Source: Agromyces protaetiae (lineage in GTDB: Bacteria; Actinomycetota; Actinomycetes; Actinomycetales; Microbacteriaceae). Taken from it: DNA of 64,000 nucleotides. A program made the position numbers and the translations under genes. The DNA lies in assembly GCF_030866785.1 (NCBI RefSeq), contig NZ_CP133018.1, positions 4,030,001 to 4,094,000 of the forward strand, read 5' to 3'. The notes beneath the pieces are model-generated. The model ran no database searches and was not told the origin of the DNA. It saw only the letters and a list, made by a program, of their open reading frames with translations. Of the stretch, positions 52,568-61,479 are shown piece by piece. How positions within the stretch are numbered: the stretch's first letter is position 1; each line of letters opens with the position of its first letter.

Positions 52568-53553
52568 ACCAGTGCCCCCTGCCGTTCGTCGCGGTAGTGA
52601 CAGGCGCTCAGGCGCCCGTCGTGACTCAGCTCCAGCGCCGGCCGCTCCTCGTCGCACCGCTCCGAGCGGTACGGCGACGCGCACCGCGGCGCGAAGGGAC
52701 ATCCCTTCGGGAGCTGGTTCAGCGCGGGCGGACGGCCGGGGATGGCGAAGAGCGGCTCGCCCCGGTCGTGCGCTGAGGGCCGCGCGCGCATGAGCCCGAC
52801 CGAGTACGGATGCCGGCTGTCGGCCCACAGCTCGGCCGTGTCGGCGACCTCCATGATGCGCCCGGCGTACATGACCACCACACGCGAGGCGAACTGCGCG
52901 ATGAGGCCGAGATCGTGCGTGATGAGCACGACCGCCACGCCGAGCACGTCGCGGACCCGCACGAGCACGTCGAGCACCTGGGACTGGATCGTCGCGTCGA
53001 GGGCCGTGGTCGGCTCGTCGGCGATGATCACCTCGGGATCGTTCACGAGGGCCATCGCGATCACGGCACGCTGCCGCATGCCGCCCGACCACTGATGCGG
53101 GTACTGCCGGGCCCGATTCGCGACATCCGGGACGCCGACCAGCTCGAGGATCTCGTGCGCTCGCCGGCGCACCTCCGCGCGCGAGGCGCGGGGGTGATGG
53201 ATCCGGTACGCCTCCTCGATCTGCCGGCCGACCTGCAGCACGGGATCGAGCGTGGTCATCGGGTCCTGGAAGACCATGCCGATGCGCGCGCCGCGGACCT
53301 CGCGCATGCGGCGGTCCGAGATCGCGACGAGATCCTCCCCGTCGAGGCTGATCCGGCCGCCGACCACCGCCCCCGGCGGCAGCAGGCGCATCACGGCGAG
53401 CGCGGTCATGCTCTTGCCCGAGCCGCTCTCGCCCACGACGCCGACGATCTCGCCGGCGCCGACCTCGAAGCTGACGCCGTCGAGGACGCGGACGGGCCCC
53501 GACTGACCCGGCAGGTCGAGCGTGAGCTGATCGATCGAGAGTTTGCTGGTCAC
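52564..53553 (-). CDS. Dipeptide/oligopeptide-type ABC ATP-binding protein (DppD/OppD)
   Basis: This 329-residue ATPase has Walker A GESGSGKSMTA, Q-loop MVFQDPMTTLDPV, signature WSGGMRQRAVIAMAL, Walker B VIIADEPTTALD and H-loop VLITHDLGLI. The C-terminal OppD-type domain carries the Cys cluster GCPFAPRCASPYRSERCDEE, a likely iron-sulphur or zinc site in this subfamily. The start is a GTG at 53553 with AGGTGA before it, 6 nt after the permease stop. It works with the DppF-type partner, both permeases and the binding lipoprotein. Confidence 0.93.
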   Translation of the reverse strand: MTSKLSIDQLTLDLPGQSGPVRVLDGVSFEVGAGEIVGVVGESGSGKSMTALAVMRLLPPGAVVGGRISLDGEDLVAISDRRMREVRGARIGMVFQDPMTTLDPVLQVGRQIEEAYRIHHPRASRAEVRRRAHEILELVGVPDVANRARQYPHQWSGGMRQRAVIAMALVNDPEVIIADEPTTALDATIQSQVLDVLVRVRDVLGVAVVLITHDLGLIAQFASRVVVMYAGRIMEVADTAELWADSRHPYSVGLMRARPSAHDRGEPLFAIPGRPPALNQLPKGCPFAPRCASPYRSERCDEERPALELSHDGRLSACHYRDERQGALV

Positions 53554-53559
53554 GTCAGA

Positions 53560-54450
53560 TCACCTGTTCTTCCGAGGGTCGATCGCGTCGCGGAGGCCGT
53601 CGCCGACCGCCATGGCCGAGAGCACGGTCGCGGCGATGAGCACACCCGGCGGGATCCACAGCCAGGGCATCCCGGAGAGCACGGTGATCGACTGCGCCTC
53701 AGTGAGCATGTTGCCCCAGCTGGGCTGCGGCGGACGGACGCCCGCGCCGAGGAACGACAGCGCGGATTCGAGCAGCACGGCCTCCGACACGAGCAGCGTG
53801 GCCGCCACGGTCACGGGCGGGAGCACGCCGGGCACGAGGTGCCGGCGGATGATGTAGCCCGTGCGCGAGCCGAGCACGCGCGCCGCCTGCACGAACTCCT
53901 CCTCGCGCAGACCGAGCACGACGCCGCGCGCGATGCGCGCCGACGACGGCCACGAGAGCCCCGCGATCACTGCGATGAGCATCGGCACGCTCGGTCCGAT
54001 GATGCCCGCGAGCACGATCACCACGAGCACCGGCGGCACCGAGAGCATGAGGTCGATGATGCGGCTGATGATGTTGTCGGTGGCCCCGCCCGTCCAGCCG
54101 GCGATGACGCCGGTCAGGGTGCCGATGGTCACCGCGATGAACGCGGCGAGGAAGCCGACGGCCAGCGACACCTGGCCGCCGTAGAGCAGCCGGCTGAGCA
54201 CGTCGCGCCCGGTCGAGTCGGTGCCGAGCGGATGCAACTCGGAGGGCGGCTGCCGGATGGCGGTGAGGTCGATCTCATTGGGCCCGAACGGGCTCAGGAC
54301 CGGGGCCAGGACGCTCGCCGAGACGATCACGACGAGGACGACCGCCCCGATCACCGCGACCGGGTTGCGGAGGAATCGCCGCATCGCGGCCCGGTCGGGC
54401 GACAGGGCCTTCGGCTCGAGCGCGGGAGGAAGCGTGGTCGCGGTCATCAT
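53560..54450 (-). CDS. Dipeptide-type ABC permease (DppC)
   Basis: This 296-residue inner-membrane protein has six predicted membrane helices. The N-terminal OppC-type region ends in LHPLGTDSTGRDVLSRLLYGGQVSL, a hallmark of the DppC/OppC group, and the coupling loop reads EEEFVQAARVLGSRTGYIIRRHLVPGV. Its tandem ATGATG start overlaps the DppB-type stop by 4 nt. It forms the channel with the DppB partner. Confidence 0.93.
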   Translation of the reverse strand: MMTATTLPPALEPKALSPDRAAMRRFLRNPVAVIGAVVLVVIVSASVLAPVLSPFGPNEIDLTAIRQPPSELHPLGTDSTGRDVLSRLLYGGQVSLAVGFLAAFIAVTIGTLTGVIAGWTGGATDNIISRIIDLMLSVPPVLVVIVLAGIIGPSVPMLIAVIAGLSWPSSARIARGVVLGLREEEFVQAARVLGSRTGYIIRRHLVPGVLPPVTVAATLLVSEAVLLESALSFLGAGVRPPQPSWGNMLTEAQSITVLSGMPWLWIPPGVLIAATVLSAMAVGDGLRDAIDPRKNR

Positions 54451-55406
54451 CTCGCCGTCCTGACTCGGGGATCGACGACCGCGTAGAGCAGGTCGGCGAT
54501 CAGGTTGCAGGTCAGCACGAGCACGGCGACGTAGAGGCCGAACCCGATGATGACCGGATAGTCGCGTGTGGTGAGCGCGGTGATCGCGAGCTGCCCCATG
54601 CCCGGCCAGGCGAAGACCTGCTCCAGCACGACGGCGCCCGCGAGGAATCCGGGGATGTACAGCGCGAGCACCGTGACGAGCGAGATGAGGCTGTTGCGCA
54701 GCGCGTGCCCGACGACCCGCCGCGGCGAGGCGCCCTTCGCCACCACCGCCCTGACGTAGTCCTTGCCGAGCTCCTCGAGCATGCCGCTGCGGACGTAGCG
54801 GATGAACGGCGCGGCGACCGTGAGTCCCAGGATCGTGACCGGCAGGACCATGTGCATGAGCAGGTCAGGCAGGTCGTTCCGGCCCGAGGAGTACATGCCC
54901 GATGACGGGAAGATGGGGATGCGCAGGGCGAAGACGTAGATCGCGAGCATCGCGAGGAAGAAGCTCGGCACGGCGATCGCGATGACGCTCAGGCTGCTGA
55001 TCGCGTAGTCGGCCGAGCGGTTGCGCTTGACGGCGGCGATGACGCCCGCGGGCACCGCGATCAGCAGCCCGATCACGATCGCGGTGCCCATGAGCAGCAC
55101 GGTCGGGCCGAGCCGGTCGGCCAGGAGCTGGCCGACCGGCTGGCCGTTCGCGTAGGAGTATCCCAGGTCACCCGTGAGCATCCCGCCGAACCAGCGCACG
55201 AACTGCACGTACAGCGGCTGGTCGAGGCCGAGCCGTTCGCGCAGGCCGTCGAGGTACTCCTCCCGGCCCTCTCCGGCCACGTCCGGCGGCACCATCATCT
55301 CGACGGGGTCGCCGGGCGCGAGCCGGACCAGTCCGAACAGCGCGATCGCGATGACGAAGAACACCGCGACGCTGGAAAGGAGGCGGGTGACGAGGGATCG
55401 GACCAT
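54447..55406 (-). CDS. Dipeptide-type ABC permease (DppB)
   Basis: This 319-residue inner-membrane protein begins VTRLLSSVAVFFVIAIALFGLVRLAPGDP, the characteristic DppB/OppB opening, followed by an external loop and five more membrane helices. It contains LGYSYANGQPVGQLLADRLGPTV and the coupling loop LGKDYVRAVVAKGASPRRVVGHALRNSL. It starts 2 nt after the binding-protein stop. The order is binding protein, DppB, DppC, DppD, DppF. Confidence 0.93.
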   Translation of the reverse strand: MVRSLVTRLLSSVAVFFVIAIALFGLVRLAPGDPVEMMVPPDVAGEGREEYLDGLRERLGLDQPLYVQFVRWFGGMLTGDLGYSYANGQPVGQLLADRLGPTVLLMGTAIVIGLLIAVPAGVIAAVKRNRSADYAISSLSVIAIAVPSFFLAMLAIYVFALRIPIFPSSGMYSSGRNDLPDLLMHMVLPVTILGLTVAAPFIRYVRSGMLEELGKDYVRAVVAKGASPRRVVGHALRNSLISLVTVLALYIPGFLAGAVVLEQVFAWPGMGQLAITALTTRDYPVIIGFGLYVAVLVLTCNLIADLLYAVVDPRVRTAR

Positions 55407-55408
55407 GC

Positions 55409-57016
55409 TTAGCCCGTCACCGTCCAGTCGGCGGCGTTCCAGAACCCGTTGGTGAAGTCACCGTGCGGCACGAAGCCCTGGAGCCGCTCGGTCGTCGCCC
55501 AGATGGTGTCGGGCACGTTCAGCCAGATGTACGGTACGTTCGCGTTCTCGAGGCGCGCGGCTTCCTGGTAGGACTCGGCGCGGACCTCCTGGTCCGCGGT
55601 CGCGGCGCCGGCCTTCATCGCGGCGTCGAGCTCCTCGTCGCAGATCTGGGTCATGTTGCCGCCCGTCGGGTACAGGACGCACGAGAAGATCGGGAACGTG
55701 CTGGCGGGGTCCGGCGTGTACACGCCACCGCCGAACAGGACCAGGTCGAACGTCATGTTCCGGTAGCTGTCCGTGAGCATGCCGGCGTCGACCTGGTTGG
55801 CGACGGCGTTCACGCCCGCCGCCTGCAGGTTCTCGATGATCACCGTGGCCATCTGGTCGCGGTCGCGCTGACCCGGCACCCACGACAGGGCGATCTCCTG
55901 GGCGGGATCCCAGCCGGCCTCGGCCAGCAGCGCGGCTGCGGCGTCGGCGTCGTACTCGTACTCGTCGAGGTCGTCCGGGATGGCCCATGGCGTCATGATC
56001 GAGGTGTTGAGCGCCGAGGCGTAGCCGCCGAGCACGCCGTCGATGATGCCCTGACGGTCGATGGCCTGCACGAGCGCCTGACGCACGCGCGGGTCGGCGA
56101 GGTAGGGCTTGGAGCCGTTCACGCCGAGCCGGTTGAAGCCCGCCGACGGGCTCGCCTCGACGGTCACGCCGGGCAGCGTCTCGACCGTACCCATGTCGAG
56201 CGGCGAGACCTGCACGAGGTCGAGCTCGCCCGTGCCGAGCTGCGCGGTCGCGACGTCGCTGGTCACCATCTTCAGGTAGAGCGTGTCGATGCCGACGTCG
56301 GTGCGGTAGTTCTCGTTGGCCGAGAGCTCGATCTGCTGGTCGACCTGGAACGCGTCCATGACATAGGGCCCCATACCCACGTTCGGCAGGTCGAAGAACT
56401 CGTTCTCCAGCAGCGTCGCGCGGTCGGCGTCCGCGAGCACGTGCTCGGGCATGATGAAGAAGACCGTGCCGTAGCCGATGACCGAGAGGAACCCGGCATT
56501 CGGCTCGGAGAGGACGATCTCGACCGTGTTCTCGTCGACGGCCGTCACGCCGGCGAGCGAGTCCGCCGATCCGTCCTGGTACGCCGCGTAGCCTTCGACG
56601 CCGGAGAGGCGCGACGACCAGGCACTCCCGACCGCCGGGTCCGCGAACGCGTTGTAGCTGAACACGACGTCATCGGCCGTGAACGGCTCACCGTCGCTCC
56701 AGGTCAGGCCTTCCCGCAGGTGGAAGGTGAACGTGCGTGCGTCGTCGGAGACGTCCCACGACTCGGCGAGCCGGGGCTCGAACTCGAAGTCGGGGTTCGT
56801 CGTCAGCAGGTTGTCGAACACCAGCGACATCGTCAGCTGTTCGGCGCCCTGGGCCGACTTCAGCGGGTTGAACGAGACCGGCTTCTGGTAGAGGTACACG
56901 TTGGCCGAGGTCGGGCCGGTCGCTTCGGGGGCCGGAGCGGGATCGGACGTACAGCCGGTGACGAACAACATCGTTGCGGCGACCACGGTGGTGGCCGCAA
57001 GCAATCGCTTTCTCAT
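55409..57016 (-). CDS. Dipeptide-type ABC substrate-binding lipoprotein
   Basis: This 535-residue extracellular lipoprotein (solute-binding family 5) captures the importer substrate. The signal peptide is MRKRLLAATTVVAATML with lipobox VTGC. The mature part has FEPRLAESWDVSDDARTFTFHLREGLTWSDGEPFTADDVVFSYN, typical of DppA/OppA, and DPRVRQALVQAIDRQGIIDGVLGG. Family members bind peptides, nickel, heme, sugars and opine-like compounds. The ATG at 57016 has AAGGAG 7 nt upstream. A 100-nt gap without a clear terminator separates it from the oxidoreductase gene upstream. Confidence 0.92.
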   Translation of the reverse strand: MRKRLLAATTVVAATMLFVTGCTSDPAPAPEATGPTSANVYLYQKPVSFNPLKSAQGAEQLTMSLVFDNLLTTNPDFEFEPRLAESWDVSDDARTFTFHLREGLTWSDGEPFTADDVVFSYNAFADPAVGSAWSSRLSGVEGYAAYQDGSADSLAGVTAVDENTVEIVLSEPNAGFLSVIGYGTVFFIMPEHVLADADRATLLENEFFDLPNVGMGPYVMDAFQVDQQIELSANENYRTDVGIDTLYLKMVTSDVATAQLGTGELDLVQVSPLDMGTVETLPGVTVEASPSAGFNRLGVNGSKPYLADPRVRQALVQAIDRQGIIDGVLGGYASALNTSIMTPWAIPDDLDEYEYDADAAAALLAEAGWDPAQEIALSWVPGQRDRDQMATVIIENLQAAGVNAVANQVDAGMLTDSYRNMTFDLVLFGGGVYTPDPASTFPIFSCVLYPTGGNMTQICDEELDAAMKAGAATADQEVRAESYQEAARLENANVPYIWLNVPDTIWATTERLQGFVPHGDFTNGFWNAADWTVTG

Positions 57017-57116
57017 CAGTTCTCCTTCTGTGATGCCTGTGATGCGGGGACGGTGGTGCACGGTGGAGCGGGAAGGGTGGTGCACGAGCACACGGCGCGC
57101 ATGGAGCGCACGCCGG

Positions 57117-58097
57117 TCACCAGGCGATCTCCACGGGCTCGCGCGTGGCCGCCGAGTGGGCCACGCCGTCGAGCGCACGGGAGAGCGCGAGGAGGTCGGA
57201 GAGGGGCGGCGTCGCGGTCTCCCCGCGCGCCGCCGAGGCGAGTCGGCCCAGCAGTGCGACGACCGAGTTCTCGCCGTACGGCACGCGCCGCTGGCCGGCC
57301 GAGCCGCGGACCGTCAGCGCGGGGCGCGTGAGGTCCGCCATCGCGGACCCGTGCGTGCCCTGCACCCGCACGGCGGCGCGCAGCGGTGAGGCATCGCCCG
57401 AGGCATCCGTCGCCGTCGCCGGGAGCCGGCTGACGTGGGCGCTCACGACGACGTCGTGCGCGCCGGTGCCGAGCAGCGTCCACGAGGCGCCGTCTGGGGT
57501 GCCGCCGGCCTGCAGGCGGATCTCGCCGGCACCGGTGAGGGCCCGCACGAGGTCGAGCAGGTAGACGCCGAGGTTCCGCAGTTCGCCGACCGGGCTGAGC
57601 CCGTCGCCGGACGGCACGACGAGCTCGGCGAACACGGCGCGGAGCAGGCCGACCTCTGCGCCGCGCACCGCGGCGAGCAGGCGAACGAACGCCGGGTGCG
57701 CGGCGAGATGGTGGCCCGGGAGCACGTGGGCGTCGGGCACCGACGCGACGAGGCGCTCGAGCTCCTGGGTGGAATCGAGGGTCGGCTTGTCGAGCAGGAC
57801 CGGCATGCCGGTCTCGGCCGCGTGCCGGAGCAGCGTGATCCGGTCGTCGCCGCGCAGACAGGCGACCGTCGCCTGAGCGGGGCGCGTGGGCGAAGCCGAC
57901 TGGTCGAGCGGGACGCCGAGGTCGGCGGAGAGCCGCGTCGCACGGCCGATCTCGTCGTCGGTCGCGTGCTGCGGGATCCAGACGCCGACCGGGTCCAGCC
58001 CGGCGGCTGCCAGGTTCGGCGCCCACATCCGGCGCTGGTGGTCTTGCGCGCCCGCGCCGCTCACGCCGGCGAGCAGGACGGGGACCCGGGCGGTCAT
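57117..58097 (-). CDS. Gfo/Idh/MocA-type oxidoreductase, divergent
   Basis: This 326-residue protein looks like a Gfo/Idh/MocA dehydrogenase but is divergent. The N-terminal Rossmann part has VLLAGVSGAGAQDHQRRMWAP in place of the usual GxGxxG, and PVLLDKPTLDS in place of the EKP motif, keeping the catalytic-type Lys-Pro. A C-terminal beta-sheet domain follows, with an inserted or degenerate His-containing segment. Its ATG overlaps the partner oxidoreductase stop by 4 nt. It may form a hetero-oligomer with that partner or act on a different step; the odd dinucleotide loop leaves NAD(P) binding uncertain. Confidence 0.75.
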   Translation of the reverse strand: MTARVPVLLAGVSGAGAQDHQRRMWAPNLAAAGLDPVGVWIPQHATDDEIGRATRLSADLGVPLDQSASPTRPAQATVACLRGDDRITLLRHAAETGMPVLLDKPTLDSTQELERLVASVPDAHVLPGHHLAAHPAFVRLLAAVRGAEVGLLRAVFAELVVPSGDGLSPVGELRNLGVYLLDLVRALTGAGEIRLQAGGTPDGASWTLLGTGAHDVVVSAHVSRLPATATDASGDASPLRAAVRVQGTHGSAMADLTRPALTVRGSAGQRRVPYGENSVVALLGRLASAARGETATPPLSDLLALSRALDGVAHSAATREPVEIAW

Positions 58098-59110
58098 CGG
58101 GCACCTCCCACGAGCACGGTGCGGCCGGTTCGCAGGGACGCTTCGGATGCCTCGGCGACCTCGACGGCCGCCACGGCATCGCGGGTCGGCGGAACGACGC
58201 TGCCGATGCCACGTGCGGCGTTCGCGAAGCTCTCGATCTCGCGGACGAACGTCCGGGCCGAGCCGCCAGGCACGGGCCACGTCGTGAGGCCGGTCTCGGT
58301 CCACGCCAGCAGGCCGTCGGCATCCCACGTGCGCTCGATGAGCCCGGCGTCGCCCGCGACGACGAGCTCGAGGAACGAGCCGGTGCGCGGGCGCTCGGCC
58401 CGGCTGACCTCGCAGATCGCGCTGGCGCCCGAGGCGAAGCCGAGTTGGATGACGAGGTAGTCGTGGATCTGCAGCGCCGCGCTGGTCGCGTGCTGGCCCG
58501 CGGCGTACACGCTCGTGGCGGGCTCGCCCATCCACCAGGCCGCGAGATCGGTGAGGTGCACGCCGTTGTGCAGCGAGTGCCCGCCGGAGCGTGCCGGGTC
58601 GAGCACCCAGGCGTCCCAGCCCGGCCAGATCCAGCCGCCGTTCATGGTGATGCGGACGTAGTTCGGCCGCCCGATGCCGCCCGAGTCGATCGCCGACCGC
58701 ACGGCGAGGCTCTGGTCTGAGAAGCGATGGCTGTGCCCGACGGCCAGCACCTTGCCGGCGCGCTCGGCGTGGGCCTCGAGCCCCGCCGCGCCCTCGACGG
58801 TCATCGCGAGCGGCTTCTCCATGAGCAGGTGGCGACCGGCGTCGAGCACCCGGTGCCCGAGCTCCTCGTGCGTGATGTTCGGCGTGCAGACGATCACGGC
58901 CTCGACCTCGGGGGCCGCGAGCAGCGCGTCCACGTCGGGGTAGACGGCGCAGCCCTCACGATCCGCGACCTGCGCGGCGAGTCCCAGCGCCAGGTCGGTG
59001 ACCCCGACGAGCCGGGCCTCGTCGGTGCTGCGCAGCGCGGCGAGATGCGAGGCGGCGATCCCGCCCACGCCGATGAGCGCCACGCCGAGCGGCGTCCGCG
59101 GCTCAGACAT
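58094..59110 (-). CDS. Gfo/Idh/MocA-family oxidoreductase
   Basis: This 338-residue dehydrogenase has a canonical N-terminal Rossmann domain (VALIGVGGIAASHLAAL), the EKP motif in LLMEKPLAMTVEGA, and the active-site segment GGHSLHNGVHLTDLAAWWMGEP with the catalytic His pattern. The family oxidises or reduces hydroxyl groups of sugars, inositols and amino-sugars with NAD(P). I start at the ATG 59110, which overlaps the aminotransferase stop by 8 nt and fits the family N-terminus; a start at 59176 would add 22 unconserved residues. It lies between an aminotransferase and a second oxidoreductase, suggesting keto-sugar plus transamination chemistry. Confidence 0.9.
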   Translation of the reverse strand: MSEPRTPLGVALIGVGGIAASHLAALRSTDEARLVGVTDLALGLAAQVADREGCAVYPDVDALLAAPEVEAVIVCTPNITHEELGHRVLDAGRHLLMEKPLAMTVEGAAGLEAHAERAGKVLAVGHSHRFSDQSLAVRSAIDSGGIGRPNYVRITMNGGWIWPGWDAWVLDPARSGGHSLHNGVHLTDLAAWWMGEPATSVYAAGQHATSAALQIHDYLVIQLGFASGASAICEVSRAERPRTGSFLELVVAGDAGLIERTWDADGLLAWTETGLTTWPVPGGSARTFVREIESFANAARGIGSVVPPTRDAVAAVEVAEASEASLRTGRTVLVGGAR

Positions 59111-60440
59111 TCGCGCGCCCGTGCTGCCGGACGGCCGAGAACGCGCCCTCGCGTGCCATCGCGGCGAGGACGTCACCGGCCTGCTCGAGCGTCCGGTCGA
59201 CGTCGGCGTCGGTGTGCGCGTACGAGATGTGATTGCGCTTCAGCGCCATCGGGTACATGTACGAGCCCTGGTCGATCATGCGCCGGTGGAAGGTGGCGTA
59301 CGCGTCGTCGTCGTTGCGGAGCAGGTCGCGGTAGCCGCGCACCGCACCGTCGAGGAAGTAGGTGACGAACACCGAGCCGACGCCGGTCACGACGGCCGGG
59401 ATCTCGAGGTCGGTCGTGATCTCGGTGAGTCCGGCGCGCATGCGCGCCCCGAGCCGGAACAGGTGCTCGTGCACGCGGAGCTCCGGGTCCTGCAACGCCC
59501 CGATGGTCGCGATCGCCGCGGCCATGGAGACGGAGTTGCCGTTGAACGTGCCCGCGAGCATGACGCTGCCGCCCTGCGAGCTGAAGTTCGACATCAGCTC
59601 GGCCGAGCCGCCCATGCCCGCCACGGGGTAGCCGTTGCCCATCGCCTTGCCGAAGGTGGTCAGGTCGGGCGTCACTCCGCACAGCTCCTGATAGCCGCCG
59701 AGCGCGTGCCGGAAGCCCGTGATGACCTCGTCGAAGATGAGCACCGAGCCGTGCTCGCGGGTGATCCGCCGCAGGCCCTCGAGGAACGCCTGTTCGGGCA
59801 GCAGCGCGCCCACGTTGTGCGGCACCGGCTCGAGGATGACGGCCGCGATGTCGTCGCCGTAGCGGCGGAAGATCTCCTCGACGCTCTCGAGGTCGTTGAA
59901 CTCGGCGATGTGCGTGTGCTGCATGGCGTCGTCGAGGACGCCGCTGGAGTTGGGGTCCCACCCGTAGGCGCGATCGGCCGGCGAGATGACGTTGCGGGCG
60001 ATCGCGTCGTAGCTGCCGTGGAAGCAGCCCTGGAACTTCACGATCCGCGAGCGTCCGGTCGCACCGCGGGCGAGCCGCAGCGCCTGGAACACCGCCTCGG
60101 AGCCGCTCATCGTCGTGATGACCATCTCGACGGAGGGGATCGCGTCGACCATCATGCGCGCCGCCGTCACCTCGAGCTCGGTCGCGCCGAGCCCGACGAG
60201 GTCCATGTCCCGGATCGCCGCGGTGATCGCGTCGTTCACGCGCTCGTCGGTGTGGCCCAGCAGGATGGCGCCGAAGGCGGCGTGATAATCGGTGAACCGG
60301 CGCCCCTCGACATCCGTCATGTACGCGCCGTGCGCCGACGCGAACGTCGCCGGTGCGCCGACGTTCCGGGTGGCGGAGTTGACGCCTCCCGGGATGAGCG
60401 CCTTGGCAGCGACTTCAAGCTGCTGAGTAGCCGAGACCAC
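59103..60440 (-). CDS. Class III aminotransferase, glutamate-1-semialdehyde aminomutase-like
   Basis: This 445-residue PLP enzyme resembles glutamate-1-semialdehyde 2,1-aminomutase. It has LIPGGVNSATRNVG near the start, SGSEAVFQALRLARGATGRSRIVKFQGCFHGSYD, the PLP Asp in LIFDEVITGFRHALGG and the PLP Lys at about 265 in TTFGKAMGNGYPVAG. Unlike HemL it sits among catabolic genes with two oxidoreductases, so it is probably a catabolic aminotransferase or aminomutase and not part of heme synthesis. The GTG at 60440 has GAGGAG 7 nt upstream. It is the first gene of the long operon that ends with the dipeptide-type importer, and a perfect IclR-type palindrome lies 58 nt upstream. Confidence 0.9.
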   Translation of the reverse strand: MVSATQQLEVAAKALIPGGVNSATRNVGAPATFASAHGAYMTDVEGRRFTDYHAAFGAILLGHTDERVNDAITAAIRDMDLVGLGATELEVTAARMMVDAIPSVEMVITTMSGSEAVFQALRLARGATGRSRIVKFQGCFHGSYDAIARNVISPADRAYGWDPNSSGVLDDAMQHTHIAEFNDLESVEEIFRRYGDDIAAVILEPVPHNVGALLPEQAFLEGLRRITREHGSVLIFDEVITGFRHALGGYQELCGVTPDLTTFGKAMGNGYPVAGMGGSAELMSNFSSQGGSVMLAGTFNGNSVSMAAAIATIGALQDPELRVHEHLFRLGARMRAGLTEITTDLEIPAVVTGVGSVFVTYFLDGAVRGYRDLLRNDDDAYATFHRRMIDQGSYMYPMALKRNHISYAHTDADVDRTLEQAGDVLAAMAREGAFSAVRQHGRANV

Positions 60441-60497
60441 AGATTTCTCCTCGCTGTGTGCCCTGACCGGTGTGTTGCACCCCGGTCGAGGCTGACA

Positions 60498-60512
60498 TGG
60501 AACGTGATTCCA
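60498..60512. promoter_or_regulatory. IclR-type palindrome, site 5 (before the aminotransferase-importer operon)
   Basis: TGGAACGTGATTCCA, a perfect match to TGGAA-N5-TTCCA, 58 nt upstream of the aminotransferase start. It should control at least eight genes read leftward. The rest of the 177-nt gap shows nothing else distinct. Confidence 0.8.
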
Positions 60513-60617
60513 TATCGTACGAAGCGAACCCTGATCCGTCAACGATGCATTTTCCGCGGGGGCCGCGACCGGCGTTGCGGCGGGGCTCCGGCGGGCGCCA
60601 CAGCGCCCGCCGGTCGG

Positions 60618-61451
60618 TCACCGGAGCCCGAGCGCGGCGAGGTGGTCGGACTCGACCAGATGCTCGATCGTCGACGCCTCGATGTGCGGCCAATCGACGG
60701 GCCGGCGGGCCGCCATGGCGCGCAGCCCGTCGACCGCCTGCTTGGGCGTCCAATGCGGATAGTCGGAGCCGAAGACGAGCTTGTCGACCACGCCCCACTC
60801 CTGTGCCCGCACGAGCGCCTGGAATCCGTCCTGCGGCCGCGACCAGGTCGCCGAGACATCCGCGAACACGCGCGGGTTCTTCCGGATGACGACGATCGCC
60901 TCGCGCTGCCACGGGTGGGCCATGTGGGCGATGATCTGCGTGAGATCGGGGTGCCGCCGCGCCACCTCGTCGATCGAGAAGGGCAGGCTGAGCAGCAGCG
61001 ATCCGGCGGGGCTGGGCGTCGCACCCTGATGCCAGAGCAGCACGAGGCCCTGCTCGGCCGCACGCCGGTAGAACGCGTCGAACCGCTCGTCGGCCGGGTC
61101 GAACAGCGCCGTCGCCGGGTACAGCTTGATCCCCCTGAACCCGCGGGCGATGCCGTCCTCGAGCTGCGCGTCCGCGCCGGGCGCCGAGGGATCGAGCGCC
61201 ATGAACGGGATCGTCTCGATCGGCATGCGCGCGCAGAACTGCTCGACGAAGTCGTTCGGGGTTTGGGCGCCCGCCGCGTGCGAGGTCACCCCGAACACGA
61301 TCGCCGTGTCGACGCCGCCCTCGATCATCGCCTCGCCGACGGCTTCGGGCGTGTACGACCAGTCGCGGTCCCCGTAGGCCCGGCTCGCGAAGCTCGCCCA
61401 CTCGGCGCTCCGGTGCTCGGGCTGGTGACAATGGACATGGACGTCGATCAC
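60618..61451 (-). CDS. Amidohydrolase (ACMSD-type), paralogue B
   Basis: This 277-residue hydrolase parallels paralogue A across its whole length: HxH at His5 and His7 (IDVHVHCHQPEH), GIKLYPATALFDP, WHQGATPSPAG, HMAHPWQRE and the metal Asp in FGSDYPHWTP. The shared KLYP-ALFDP and RPQDGFQALVRAQEWGVVDK segments show recent common descent, yet the active-site edges differ (HIGAT/HQGAT, HMGHP/HMAHP), so the two may act on successive or isomeric substrates. The GTG at 61451 has AGGAGG 6 nt upstream; an ATG at 61490 lies inside the palindrome and is unlikely. Confidence 0.88.
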   Translation of the reverse strand: MIDVHVHCHQPEHRSAEWASFASRAYGDRDWSYTPEAVGEAMIEGGVDTAIVFGVTSHAAGAQTPNDFVEQFCARMPIETIPFMALDPSAPGADAQLEDGIARGFRGIKLYPATALFDPADERFDAFYRRAAEQGLVLLWHQGATPSPAGSLLLSLPFSIDEVARRHPDLTQIIAHMAHPWQREAIVVIRKNPRVFADVSATWSRPQDGFQALVRAQEWGVVDKLVFGSDYPHWTPKQAVDGLRAMAARRPVDWPHIEASTIEHLVESDHLAALGLR

Positions 61452-61479
61452 GGATGCCTCCTGCGCTGGTGTTTCAAAA

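Noticed and set aside
59103..60440. Heme biosynthesis hemL
   Set aside because: The motifs fit the broader family, but no heme gene is nearby and it heads a catabolic operon with oxidoreductases and an importer.
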